Numbered from the stretch's first letter, positions 1 through 7,518 are shown. The stretch is 26,216 bases of DNA from an uncultured Oxalobacteraceae bacterium (GCA_937996605.1 CALKVB010000561.1:1-26216), one strand, 5' to 3'. Program-made: numbers and translations. Notes: generated by a model from the letters alone, not told the origin.

Positions 1-618
1 TGTGTGGTGATTGCATCTACACCGAAATTATCAACACAAAATATTGCGTTTAACGATGTCGCTCGACAAGCGATTCTGACTGATCCAGATTTCCACGGTG
101 GTGATTTTTATGCACACAATGTGGTGCCGCGAAATGGTTTAAAAGTAGCGCGTATGATTGGCCACATCACCTACCTATCGAACGACGATATGGCAGAAAA
201 ATTTGGTCGTGAATTAAAGACGGGTGAGTATCAGTTCGGCTATGGTGTCGAGTTCGAAATTGAATCTTATTTACGCTATCAAGGTGATAAATTCTCTGAT
301 TACTTTGATGCGAATACGTATCTCTTGATTACCAAGGCACTCGATTATTTTGACCCCGCTCGTGAGTTTGAGGGCGACCTGAGTAAAGCCTTGGCGGGAA
401 CGAAAGCAAAATTTTTGTTAGCCTCATTTACGACAGATTGGCGTTTTTCCCCAGAGCGTAGCCGTGAAATTGTGAAGGCCCTGGTTGATAATAAACGCAC
501 AGTAAGTTACGCGGAAATCGATGCCCCACATGGCCATGATGCGTTTCTGTTAGACGATAGTCGATATCTGAATTTTGTCGCTGCTTACTATAATCGTATT
601 GCCGAGGAGCTGGTATGA
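1..618 (+). CDS. metX: Homoserine O-acyltransferase MetX, C-terminal part (5' truncated by window edge)
   Basis: This enzyme acylates L-homoserine (acetyl- or succinyl-CoA donor) in the cytoplasm, the committed step of methionine synthesis. The reading frame is open at base 1, so about 205 C-terminal residues of an enzyme usually near 370-380 residues are visible. The nucleophile serine lies upstream of the window. The other two members of the alpha/beta-hydrolase triad are visible: Asp in TTDWRF (436-438) and His in the HGHDAF motif (529-540). The N-terminal visible stretch, with KLSTQNIAFNDVARQAI, is characteristic of the family. The stop codon overlaps the metW start as ATGA, so the two are translationally coupled. 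The sequence does not let me tell acetyl- from succinyl-donor use with confidence. Confidence 0.95.
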   Translation, partial: CVVIASTPKLSTQNIAFNDVARQAILTDPDFHGGDFYAHNVVPRNGLKVARMIGHITYLSNDDMAEKFGRELKTGEYQFGYGVEFEIESYLRYQGDKFSDYFDANTYLLITKALDYFDPAREFEGDLSKALAGTKAKFLLASFTTDWRFSPERSREIVKALVDNKRTVSYAEIDAPHGHDAFLLDDSRYLNFVAAYYNRIAEELV

Positions 619-1223
619 ACGTACAAGAATTAAAACAACTACGTCCTGATTTAGCCTTCATCGCAGATTGGGTGAAGCAAGGCTCCCACGTACTCGACGT
701 CGGTTGCGGTGATGGGGTGATGCTTGACTACCTACAGACCGATAAACAGTGTAGCGGCTACGGCATCGAAATTGCAGATGATAAAGTACTTGCTTGTACT
801 GAGCGTGGCATCAACGTGATTCAACAGGACATGGAAAACGGTTTGAATCTGTTTGGCGAAAAAGCATTCGACACAGTTTTGTGCCTATCCTCGTTGCAGA
901 TGATGAAGCATGTTGAGCCATTGCTGCGTGATATTGCGAGAGTGGGTAATGAAGCGATCGTCTCTTTCCCAAATTTCGGCTATTGGCCACACAGGACAGC
1001 ATTATTGCGAGGCAAGATGCCCGTCTCCAAATCTTTGCCATATGAATGGTATGACACGCCCAACGTACGTTGCGCAACGATTTATGATTTTGCCGATTTA
1101 GCCGATGATGTCGGCCTAACGGTGGAGGAATGCGTTGCACTACATGAAGGTAAGCAAATACATTGGTTACCGAATTTGCGTGGTAGTTTGGCGGTGTTTC
1201 GTTTGAAGAAGCGGTCGGTATAA
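615..1223 (+). CDS. metW: Methionine biosynthesis protein MetW (methyltransferase fold)
   Basis: MetW is a small protein with a class I SAM-methyltransferase fold, almost always encoded directly after metX in proteobacteria. It is reported to be needed for full activity of the neighbouring MetX; no methyl-transfer reaction is established. The 202-residue length fits the family. The SAM-binding glycine motif VLDVGCGDG lies at residues 26-34. Further family-like features are DTVLCLSSLQMM, the SFPNFGYW block and the NLRGSLAVF tail. The start ATG overlaps the metX stop by 4 bp, which fixes the start and implies coupling. The next gene begins about 100 bp downstream, so this is probably the end of the operon. 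A TATAAT hexamer overlaps the metW stop codon (1219-1224) but has no good -35 partner. Confidence 0.95.
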   Translation: MNVQELKQLRPDLAFIADWVKQGSHVLDVGCGDGVMLDYLQTDKQCSGYGIEIADDKVLACTERGINVIQQDMENGLNLFGEKAFDTVLCLSSLQMMKHVEPLLRDIARVGNEAIVSFPNFGYWPHRTALLRGKMPVSKSLPYEWYDTPNVRCATIYDFADLADDVGLTVEECVALHEGKQIHWLPNLRGSLAVFRLKKRSV

Positions 1224-1324
1224 TCCGTTTGTGCGTTCAGTGATAGACTGGCTCAACCACAAGCTTTGAAATAAATTAACAATGCTTGGCTTCGTTCGTG
1301 TCTTACATCAATGGTATGGTCTTT

Positions 1325-2215
1325 ATGAAAAAATCTTTAGTAATCGGTAGTCTCTTGATCTGTGCGAATTACTCAAGTGTGGCTATGGCACAAGAGGCTG
1401 CATCTCAAGAAGGCGTGAAAGTTGGCAAAATGTCGCTGATGCGTAAGCTGGTGCCGACCGGAGCGCTAGAAGGACAGGCAGCGCAGCAGTACCTGCAAAC
1501 CATGCAAGATGCGCAGTCTAAGAAGGCCTTGGCTCCTGATGATAATCCGCAAGTTGTTCGCCTGAGAGCGATTGCTAAGAAGCTGATTCCCTATGCACTA
1601 CCTTGGAATGATCGAGCAAAAACTTGGAAGTGGGAAGTGAATCTCGTTGGCTCAAGCCAAATCAATGCGTACTGTATGCCCGGCGGCAAAATCGCTTTTT
1701 ATACTGGGATTCTTGAATCCTTGAAATTGACGGATGATGAAGTCGCGATTGTAATGGGCCATGAAATTGCGCACGCCTTGCGTGAGCATGGAGCCGAGCG
1801 AGCAGGTAAATCGATGGCCGCGAACTTGTTGGTGAAGAGCGCAGCTTTATTCGCCGAATATAAAGGCTACGATGGGCGCATGGTTGCGGGCGCCGGCAGT
1901 GCGGGCGCTAATCTAGCCATGCTCAAGTTCTCGCGTGATGATGAAAGCGAAGCAGACGTGGTCGGTTTAGATATTGCCGCACGCGCTGGCTATGATCCTC
2001 GCGCCGGTGTCGCCTTGTGGCAAAAAATGGGTTACGTGAACAAAAATTCACCACCTAAATGGCTGTCCACCCATCCTGCTGGAACTGATCGCATCAATGA
2101 GATTCGTAAACATTTCCCTGAAGTGATGCCGCTCTATGCCAAAGCTAAAAATCTTGATTTGGCGGCACTGCCACCCTACAAATCGAATGTGAAAGTCATA
2201 CCAGATGTGCGTTGA
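1325..2215 (+). CDS. Exported M48-family zinc metalloprotease (LoiP/YggG-like)
   Basis: A predicted periplasmic metallopeptidase of 296 residues. The zinc site is visible: HEIAH at residues 146-150 (1760-1774) and the third ligand Glu207 in ESEAD, about 60 residues later, as in family M48. I chose the ATG at 1325 rather than upstream in-frame starts at 1286 or 1316 because it puts a typical Sec signal peptide at the N-terminus: MKK, a hydrophobic core, then cleavage near AMA-QE. A cysteine occurs in the hydrophobic core, but its context (LLIC) is a poor lipobox, so a lipoprotein is possible but not favoured. No extra transmembrane segments are seen, unlike HtpX, so it resembles the LoiP/BepA branch involved in outer-envelope protein quality control. 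It stands alone and converges on xth. Confidence 0.9.
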   Translation: MKKSLVIGSLLICANYSSVAMAQEAASQEGVKVGKMSLMRKLVPTGALEGQAAQQYLQTMQDAQSKKALAPDDNPQVVRLRAIAKKLIPYALPWNDRAKTWKWEVNLVGSSQINAYCMPGGKIAFYTGILESLKLTDDEVAIVMGHEIAHALREHGAERAGKSMAANLLVKSAALFAEYKGYDGRMVAGAGSAGANLAMLKFSRDDESEADVVGLDIAARAGYDPRAGVALWQKMGYVNKNSPPKWLSTHPAGTDRINEIRKHFPEVMPLYAKAKNLDLAALPPYKSNVKVIPDVR

Positions 2216-2233
2216 TGTGTGGAGCATCAACGC
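2209..2233. terminator. 9-bp perfect inverted repeat between convergent protease and xth genes
   Basis: GCGTTGATG (2209-2217) and CATCAACGC (2225-2233) form a perfect 9-bp stem with a 7-nt loop. The left arm overlaps the stop codon of the M48 protease gene (TGA at 2213-2215). It lies in the 33-bp gap before the xth stop codon, so it is placed to act for both converging transcripts. No run of T follows on either strand, so a standard intrinsic terminator is not certain; an mRNA 3'-end stabilising hairpin is the alternative. Confidence 0.45.
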
Positions 2234-2248
2234 GAGATATCATATGAA

Positions 2249-3025
2249 TTATTTATAAACGATAGTCAAAGGAGCGTGATCGCTAAAACGCTCCTCTTTG
2301 TAGATCGCTGCACTTTGTGCCTTGCCAGCGATGCCTGGCGTAGCAACGTGATAATCGATGCGCCACCCCACATTATTGGCCCATGCCTGGCCGCGATTGC
2401 TCCACCAAGTGTAGGCGTCGCCTGTAGTCTCGGGGTGTAGGCGGCGATACACATCGACCCAACCTAGTTCGTCAAAAAGATTCCCCATCCAAGCGCGTTC
2501 TTCAGGCAAGAAGCCAGAATTTTTTTGATTGCTCTTCCAATTTTTAAGATCGATTTCTTTGTGAGCAATATTCCAGTCGCCACAGATAATGAGTTCTCGA
2601 CCTTGGGCGATTAATTCTGCGAGATGTGGGCGGAATTCATCCATAAATCGAAATTTTGCTTCTTGTCTTTCGGGCGAGGATGAGCCCGATGGACAGTAGA
2701 CGGAAATGATAGATAGATTACCAAAGTCGCAGCGTACGTAGCGACCTTCAGCATCAAACTCTTGGCTGCCAAAGCCGATGATGACTTGGTCGGGTTTCTT
2801 CTTGCTATAAACCCCGGTTCCAGAGTAGCCTTTTTTCTCAGCATAATGGAAGTGGCCGTGATAAGCATGAGGCTGCAAGAAGTCTTCTGTCATGTCTGCT
2901 GCCTGAGCTTTCAGCTCCTGAACGCAGACGAAGTCAGGCGCTTCTTTCTTCATCCAGTCAAAAAAGCCCTTTTTTGCAGCTGAGCGTATGCCGTTGAGGT
3001 TGGCTGAGATTACTTTGATTGTCAT
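2249..3025 (-). CDS. xth: Exodeoxyribonuclease III / AP endonuclease
   Basis: A Mg-dependent DNA repair nuclease of the exonuclease III family that incises at abasic sites and has 3' phosphatase/exonuclease activity. At 258 residues it matches the family. All hallmark blocks are present in order: the N-terminal ANLNGIRSA block, VCVQELK with the metal-binding Glu, ICGDWNIAH with catalytic Asp and Asn, the TWWSNRG segment, WRIDYH and the C-terminal SDHAPL motif with the catalytic Asp-His. I chose the ATG at 3025 (MTIKVIS); a TTG three codons upstream at 3034 is also possible. The gene converges on the M48 protease and diverges from the small gene at 3248. My recollection is that xth commonly lies next to pyrE in Burkholderiales; here about 3.6 kb separate them. 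Confidence 0.95.
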   Translation of the reverse strand: MTIKVISANLNGIRSAAKKGFFDWMKKEAPDFVCVQELKAQAADMTEDFLQPHAYHGHFHYAEKKGYSGTGVYSKKKPDQVIIGFGSQEFDAEGRYVRCDFGNLSIISVYCPSGSSSPERQEAKFRFMDEFRPHLAELIAQGRELIICGDWNIAHKEIDLKNWKSNQKNSGFLPEERAWMGNLFDELGWVDVYRRLHPETTGDAYTWWSNRGQAWANNVGWRIDYHVATPGIAGKAQSAAIYKEERFSDHAPLTIVYK

Positions 3026-3096
3026 GGTTCGCAATGAAATTATTTTAGGGTGATTTGTACAATTTTCTAGAATACCAGATCGTTATCAATCGGGGG

Positions 3097-3139
3097 AACC
3101 ATGAATAATTGCTTGGGTTAATTAAGCATGGTTTATACT
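3097..3139 (+). promoter_or_regulatory. Hairpin and -10-like hexamer upstream of the small SWRITAPLR gene
   Basis: In the 222-bp gap between the divergent xth and 3248 genes, AACCATG (3097-3103) and GCTT (3111-3114) pair with AAGCATGGTT (3124-3133), leaving a 7-nt bulge and a 9-nt loop. The hairpin abuts a TATACT hexamer (3134-3139) that could be a -10 element for the rightward gene. A TTGCTT hexamer 19 bp upstream is a poor -35 candidate. A promoter here is plausible by position; its exact parts are uncertain. Confidence 0.3.
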
Positions 3140-3222
3140 TGTGGGTTGGTTGATCTCGTAAAAGTTGTTTTTTGCATATTTTCTTTGCATTGATCGAATA
3201 AGAGATGGCGAGATCAAAGTAC

Positions 3223-3238
3223 ACGTGTTTTCTCACGT
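3223..3238. promoter_or_regulatory. Short palindrome ACGTG-N6-CACGT just before the start codon at 3248
   Basis: ACGTG (3223-3227) and CACGT (3234-3238) form a perfect 5-bp inverted repeat with a 6-bp spacer, ending 9 bp before the ATG. It could be an operator or a weak hairpin covering the ribosome binding region. No clear Shine-Dalgarno sequence is visible (AAAGAAACT precedes ATG). At this length chance occurrence is quite possible. Confidence 0.25.
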
Positions 3239-3247
3239 AAAGAAACT

Positions 3248-3613
3248 ATGAACGAAGAACAATTACGAGCGCAATTAAACGCGGTTTATTCGAGCACTTC
3301 TTGGCGTATCACAGCGCCACTCCGAACTTTATCGGGCCTTGTACGAGCCGGTAAGTTGCCGCGCGCGCGAATTAAATCGCGAATAGTGTCTATATTACGT
3401 TTTCTTGCAAAGTCTGAAATGGTGCGGCGCATAGGTAAGCGTGTCTTAAGCCATACGCCTAAGCTTCGGAACAAACTGCAAGGCTTACTGCTTCAGCCAG
3501 CTATTCCCACAACGTTCGTCGATCTTTCGAGAATAAATTCGCCCAAGAATTTGCAGAGCGCAGAAACAGAGGCAATTTTAAAACAGATCAAAATGATGAG
3601 AAAAGAATTCTAA
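3248..3613 (+). CDS. Small protein with SWRITAPLR motif, associated with polysaccharide glycosyltransferases
   Basis: A 121-residue basic protein with no catalytic domain I can recognise. Its N-terminus holds LNAVYSSTSWRITAPLR (residues 10-26), a motif I know mostly as a linker or tail in large glycosyltransferases and methyltransferases of O-antigen/capsule clusters. Here it is free-standing. The rest is rich in Arg/Lys with short hydrophobic stretches, which suggests an amphipathic, possibly membrane-surface helical protein, and ends with a predicted helix. There is no signal peptide. The stop codon is 2 nt before the next gene's ATG, so the two are surely co-transcribed. It may be an accessory or anchoring subunit of the 994-aa glycosyltransferase, or the remnant of a larger fused protein. 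Function unknown. Confidence 0.75.
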   Translation: MNEEQLRAQLNAVYSSTSWRITAPLRTLSGLVRAGKLPRARIKSRIVSILRFLAKSEMVRRIGKRVLSHTPKLRNKLQGLLLQPAIPTTFVDLSRINSPKNLQSAETEAILKQIKMMRKEF

Positions 3614-3615
3614 GA

Positions 3616-6600
3616 ATGCGTATCGTTTTAGATCTACAAGCATGTCAATCGACAGGAAGTCGCCATCGCGGAATAGGGCGATACTCAATGGCCTTGGCTA
3701 AGGCGATGGTGCGGAATGCTGGTTCGCACGATATTCATATTCTCCTCAGTAATGCATTTCCAGAGACGATTGACCCCATTTGTCGTGAGTTCAAGAATTT
3801 ACTTCCTCGCGATAATATTCATATTTGGAAGTTGCCACTACCAGTCGCCGAACTGTTTCCTGCAAATGCATGGCGTTTGCGCGCTGCGCAACTAGTACGT
3901 GAACAGATGTTGGCGAGTTTGCGCCCGGATTTCGTTCATATTACGAGCTTATTTGAAGGGTCCGGTGATGACGCTGTTAGCAGTATCGGACTGAATGGCG
4001 TACATATTCCAACGGCGGTCACTCTGTATGACCTTATCCCACTTGTCTACGAGAAGCAGTACCTTGTCGATGAGCGTCAGCGCGCTTGGTATTATCGACG
4101 GTTGTATCAACTCAAGCGAGCCGATTTGCTGTTGGCGATTTCAGAATCATCGAAGGAAGAAGGTATCAAGTATTTGCAGTTGGACCGAGAAAAAGTGATC
4201 AATATTTCGTCGGCTGTAGATGATTGCTTCAAACCCCTTACGGCCAACGCAGAGCAAGTTACACAATTACGTGATCGATATCGCTTGAGCAAACCCTATG
4301 TGATGTACACAGGGGGCATTGATCTCAGAAAAAATATTGAAGGTTTAATCGAGGCATATGCACATTTGCCGCAGACGTTGAAGTCTACTCACCAACTTGC
4401 CATTGTGTGTAGTGTTCGTCAGGAAGATAAAGATCGATTAAAGGCGTTTGTAAAAAAAGTTGGTTTGAATGAAGCAGATGTGGTTTTCACAGGTTTCGTG
4501 CCGGATCAAGATTTACCCCTGTTGTATCAGGCATGTAAATTGTTTGTGTTTCCTTCATGGCATGAAGGTTTTGGTTTGCCCGCGTTGGAAGCGATGTCCT
4601 GTGGCGTCCCAGTAATTGCAGCGAACACGAGTAGCTTGCCTGAAGTGGTAGGAAATTCAAAAGCCTTATTTGATCCTCGCTCCATCGTTTCAATGAGTAA
4701 TAAGATCAGTGAAGTGTTGACTCAGCCAGAGTTGGCTGCCGAGTTGGTGCAGCATGGCCTCAAACAAGCAAAACTTTTCTCTTGGGATGTGTCGGCAAAA
4801 CGCGCATTAGCTGCCATGGAAGAATCTTTGTTAGTGGCGGCAGTCGCAGTGCCACATGCGAAGTTAAATTCTCACAGGCCTAAGCTTGCATACGTTTCTC
4901 CATTGCCACCAGTTGAATCAGGTATCGCTGACTACAGTGCAGAGCTTGTGCCAGCGCTGGAAGAATTCTATGACATTACTCTGATTGTTGAAGATAACAA
5001 GGTGAGTGACCCATGGATTTCGGCGAATATGCCTGTTCGTGATGCAGACTGGTTTAAACATAATCTAAACGACTTTGATCGCGTTATTTTTCATTTCGGG
5101 AACTCCCCAGCGCATGCTTATATGTATGAGTTGTTTGAGTGCCGCCCCGGTATCGTCGTATTGCATGATTTCTTTCTCGGGGATTCACTTGCATACTTAG
5201 ATATGAATGGCATTCTGCCTGGCATTTGGACCCGATCCCTATACGGCGCCCATGGATTGCCAGCATTAATAGAACAAAGTAAACCTAATAATCATCCACA
5301 ACTGATTAGGCGCCTACCGTGTAGCCCTTATTTTTTGCGTCAAGCTGAAGGTGTTATCGTTCACTCAGCGTATTCAATGCAGCTTGCAAAAGAGTGGATG
5401 CCTGATGCTGAAATTCAGAATTGGCAGTTAGTTCCCCATTTAAGAAAAAGCCCGATCATCAACGAAAAGGATCAAGCTAGACTTAAGCTTGGTATTGCAG
5501 AAGACGAAATTTTAATTTGTTCCTTTGGGATCTTAGGAACAAATAAACTAAATCTGTGTTTGCTTGAAGCTTGTTTAGCGAATGGACTGCGGGACGATAA
5601 GAGAATTCGATTGGTGTTCGTGGGCCAGAATGACAGTGGCGAATATGGGCAGGCCTTATTGCAGCTGATTCAAAAAAATGAGCTTCGTGAACGTATTGTG
5701 ATAACGGGGTTTGCCTCTCAAGAGCTGTACCGAGATTATCTTCAAGCCGCAGATTTCGCTGTTCAATTGCGTACGGCTTCTCGAGGCGAAAGTTCAGGAA
5801 CGATTTTTGACTGCCTCAGTTATGGCAAACCGTTGATCGCAAATAAGAATGGATCTATCGCCGAGTTGCCTTCAGACGTCGCTATATTGTTGGACGACGA
5901 ATTTCAAGCGGAGCAGTTGCAAGATGCTATTCGCCTACTTTGTAATGACGTATCACTACGCGCCAAACTGTCTAGCGCGGCACGGCAGTACATGACGATT
6001 GGTCGTTCGCCCCGTTTTATTGCTGCGCAATATCATGCGGCAGTTGAGTCGATTTTCGACAAAGAGCCGAATGCGATTTTGCAACGAAGTTTGCGCCAAT
6101 TAAGCATCGATGCATCACAAGCTACGGAAACGGATTGGCTCATGACTGCGAATGCGCTGGCGGCGAATCGAGCGCAGTTAGGTAAACCAAATTTGTACCT
6201 AGATGTGACTGAGATAGTGAATGCTGATTCTACGACCATTCAAAGAAAAAATATTGCCGATGCGTTTTCTGAATTGATGTGTCGAATGGGAACTGTGCGC
6301 TTTGAGTTTGTGACGCGTTCGGAGCGAAATTTAGTGTATGCGCGAAACTGGGCCGCGAATTTTTTTGATCTATTGGTACCATTCGGCCATGATAGTCGGG
6401 TTGAGTTTCATGAAGGGGATTTGTATTTTTCCTTCCAGGCCATAGAGTGTAAGAAGCAATCGATCAATGAGGAAACAGAACCTTATCGCGTGAGGAATCT
6501 CGATGATAGTGACGAAGATGATTTTGCCTCCGATAGTCAGCTAATCTCCGACTTGAAACAGTTGCGTCAGAAGGTGGCAGCAGTTTATTTCGATCAGTAA
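3616..6600 (+). CDS. Multi-domain GT4 glycosyltransferase with truncated third GT domain
   Basis: A 994-residue cytoplasmic GT-B enzyme expected to transfer sugars from nucleotide donors (probably GDP-mannose or GDP-rhamnose, by context) during surface polysaccharide synthesis. Domain 1 (about 1-400) opens with RIVLDLQACQ and the RHRGIGRYS loop and has an intact donor-site E-x7-E: Glu317 and Glu325 in HEGFGLPALEAM. Domain 2 (about 423-830) starts at KLAYVSPLPP with the SGIADYS loop; its donor region reads RGESSGTIFDCLSYG (from residue 723), so the second Glu is Asp, typical of a diverged subfamily. From LYLDVTEIV (residue 860) the protein resembles the N-terminal Rossmann half of a third GT4 domain, but it ends after about 135 residues. 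The gene sits between a small associated gene (2-nt gap) and pyrE (46 bp). Confidence 0.88.
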   Translation: MRIVLDLQACQSTGSRHRGIGRYSMALAKAMVRNAGSHDIHILLSNAFPETIDPICREFKNLLPRDNIHIWKLPLPVAELFPANAWRLRAAQLVREQMLASLRPDFVHITSLFEGSGDDAVSSIGLNGVHIPTAVTLYDLIPLVYEKQYLVDERQRAWYYRRLYQLKRADLLLAISESSKEEGIKYLQLDREKVINISSAVDDCFKPLTANAEQVTQLRDRYRLSKPYVMYTGGIDLRKNIEGLIEAYAHLPQTLKSTHQLAIVCSVRQEDKDRLKAFVKKVGLNEADVVFTGFVPDQDLPLLYQACKLFVFPSWHEGFGLPALEAMSCGVPVIAANTSSLPEVVGNSKALFDPRSIVSMSNKISEVLTQPELAAELVQHGLKQAKLFSWDVSAKRALAAMEESLLVAAVAVPHAKLNSHRPKLAYVSPLPPVESGIADYSAELVPALEEFYDITLIVEDNKVSDPWISANMPVRDADWFKHNLNDFDRVIFHFGNSPAHAYMYELFECRPGIVVLHDFFLGDSLAYLDMNGILPGIWTRSLYGAHGLPALIEQSKPNNHPQLIRRLPCSPYFLRQAEGVIVHSAYSMQLAKEWMPDAEIQNWQLVPHLRKSPIINEKDQARLKLGIAEDEILICSFGILGTNKLNLCLLEACLANGLRDDKRIRLVFVGQNDSGEYGQALLQLIQKNELRERIVITGFASQELYRDYLQAADFAVQLRTASRGESSGTIFDCLSYGKPLIANKNGSIAELPSDVAILLDDEFQAEQLQDAIRLLCNDVSLRAKLSSAARQYMTIGRSPRFIAAQYHAAVESIFDKEPNAILQRSLRQLSIDASQATETDWLMTANALAANRAQLGKPNLYLDVTEIVNADSTTIQRKNIADAFSELMCRMGTVRFEFVTRSERNLVYARNWAANFFDLLVPFGHDSRVEFHEGDLYFSFQAIECKKQSINEETEPYRVRNLDDSDEDDFASDSQLISDLKQLRQKVAAVYFDQ

Positions 6601-6646
6601 ATGTACCGAAGAAAGTTATAGAACTAACCGTATCAGAAAGCAAAAA

Positions 6647-7315
6647 ATGAGTGCAAATTTAAAACAAGAATTTATCCAATTCGCCGTTAACGCTGAAGTT
6701 ATTCGCTTCGGCGAGTTTATTACCAAAGCTGGCCGTACATCACCGTATTTCTTTAATGCAGGTTTGTTCAATGATGGCGCGAATTTGGGAAAAATTGCGA
6801 ATTACTATGCGCAGACCTTGCTTGATTCTGGTGTTGAATTCGACATGTTGTTTGGGCCTGCTTACAAAGGCATTACTTTGGCATCGGCGACAGCGGTAGC
6901 ATTGGCGGCTAAAGGGCGCAATGTGCCGTTTGCGTACAACCGCAAGGAAGCGAAAGATCACGGCGAAGGCGGCACGATAGTCGGCGCTAAATTAGCAGGC
7001 AAGATCGTTATTGTTGACGATGTTATTTCGGCAGGCACCTCAGTACGTGAGTCAGTGGAATTGATTCGTGCAGCTGGTGCCATGCCTGCGGCAGTGCTGA
7101 TTGCATTGGATCGCATGGAGCGTGCAGGTAAGGATGGCGAGTTGTCGCCACATTCAGCGGTGCAAGAGGTTAGCCGTTTGTATGGTATTCCAGTGATCGC
7201 GATCGCCAATTTGAATGATTTATTTGACTGCTTATCGAGCGCCAATGCGGATGCGTCTTTAGCCCAATATAAAGATGCAGTTGGCGCTTACCGTCAAAAG
7301 TACGGTGCCATTTGA
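6647..7315 (+). CDS. pyrE: Orotate phosphoribosyltransferase
   Basis: PyrE joins orotate to PRPP to give orotidine 5'-monophosphate, the fifth step of UMP synthesis, in the cytoplasm. The 222-residue length fits the bacterial enzyme. The PRPP-binding signature IVIVDDVISAGTS lies at residues 120-132. The catalytic flexible loop contains YNRKEAKDHGEGG (97-109), with the expected lysines. The N-terminal FGEFITKAGRTSPYFFNAG block (21-39) is also diagnostic. The gene is 46 bp after the 994-aa glycosyltransferase gene and may be read from its transcript; a weak AGAAAG lies about 8 nt before the start. No separate promoter is obvious in the 46-bp gap. UMP synthesis has no specific link to the GDP-sugar pathway here, so its position is best explained by gene-order history. 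Confidence 0.96.
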   Translation: MSANLKQEFIQFAVNAEVIRFGEFITKAGRTSPYFFNAGLFNDGANLGKIANYYAQTLLDSGVEFDMLFGPAYKGITLASATAVALAAKGRNVPFAYNRKEAKDHGEGGTIVGAKLAGKIVIVDDVISAGTSVRESVELIRAAGAMPAAVLIALDRMERAGKDGELSPHSAVQEVSRLYGIPVIAIANLNDLFDCLSSANADASLAQYKDAVGAYRQKYGAI

Positions 7316-7405
7316 GCTAGTTGCTCTAAGTAAATTTGCACGAAATTGAAGTACTTGCTTACAAATAGATGACAGAAATTTACCATTTTACGCGGTAACA
7401 AGAGG

Positions 7406-7411
7406 TATACT
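7406..7411 (+). promoter_or_regulatory. TATACT -10-like hexamer upstream of gmd
   Basis: TATACT matches a sigma-70 -10 element well but has no convincing -35 hexamer 16-18 bp upstream. If used, transcription would start almost at the edge of the CRP-type palindrome (7419-7434), so bound Crp would block rather than activate it. The gap between pyrE and gmd (7316-7518) also holds a weaker GTTATA at 7464-7469 on the downstream side, which would place the palindrome at about -50. Confidence 0.35.
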
Positions 7412-7418
7412 GCTAAAA

Positions 7419-7434
7419 TGTGATATTCATCACA
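7419..7434. promoter_or_regulatory. CRP-type binding site TGTGA-N6-TCACA upstream of gmd
   Basis: TGTGATATTCATCACA is a perfect inverted repeat of the two CRP half-sites TGTGA and TCACA with the standard 6-bp spacer. The flanks (AAA before, GAA after) also agree with the A/T-rich flanks of the E. coli consensus. It is centred about 92 bp before the gmd start codon, in a 203-bp intergenic region. A Crp/Fnr regulator whose recognition helix keeps the CRP contact residues is encoded at 21570-22274. Regulation of the gmd operon by that protein is inferred, not shown. Confidence 0.75.
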
Positions 7435-7518
7435 GAATAAGTCGGCGCAACGTGAAAACATTCGTTATAGCGCTAAAGTTAGCTAAAAATTAATATTCGC
7501 TTAGGCGAAAGGTTTTGC

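Noticed and set aside
1219..1224. TATAAT at the end of metW as promoter of the M48 protease gene
   Set aside because: No acceptable -35 at 15-19 bp, and it overlaps a stop codon; kept only as a remark.
2270..2295. Inverted repeat AGGAGCG-N12-CGCTCCT as a terminator for xth
   Set aside because: It lies within the last conserved xth codons (SDHAPL region) with a 12-nt loop and only a short T-run after it on the minus strand; probably chance.
3045..3236. Leftward 63-codon open frame in the xth/3248 intergenic region
   Set aside because: The translation has no recognisable domain, is low in typical coding character and fills a divergent promoter region.
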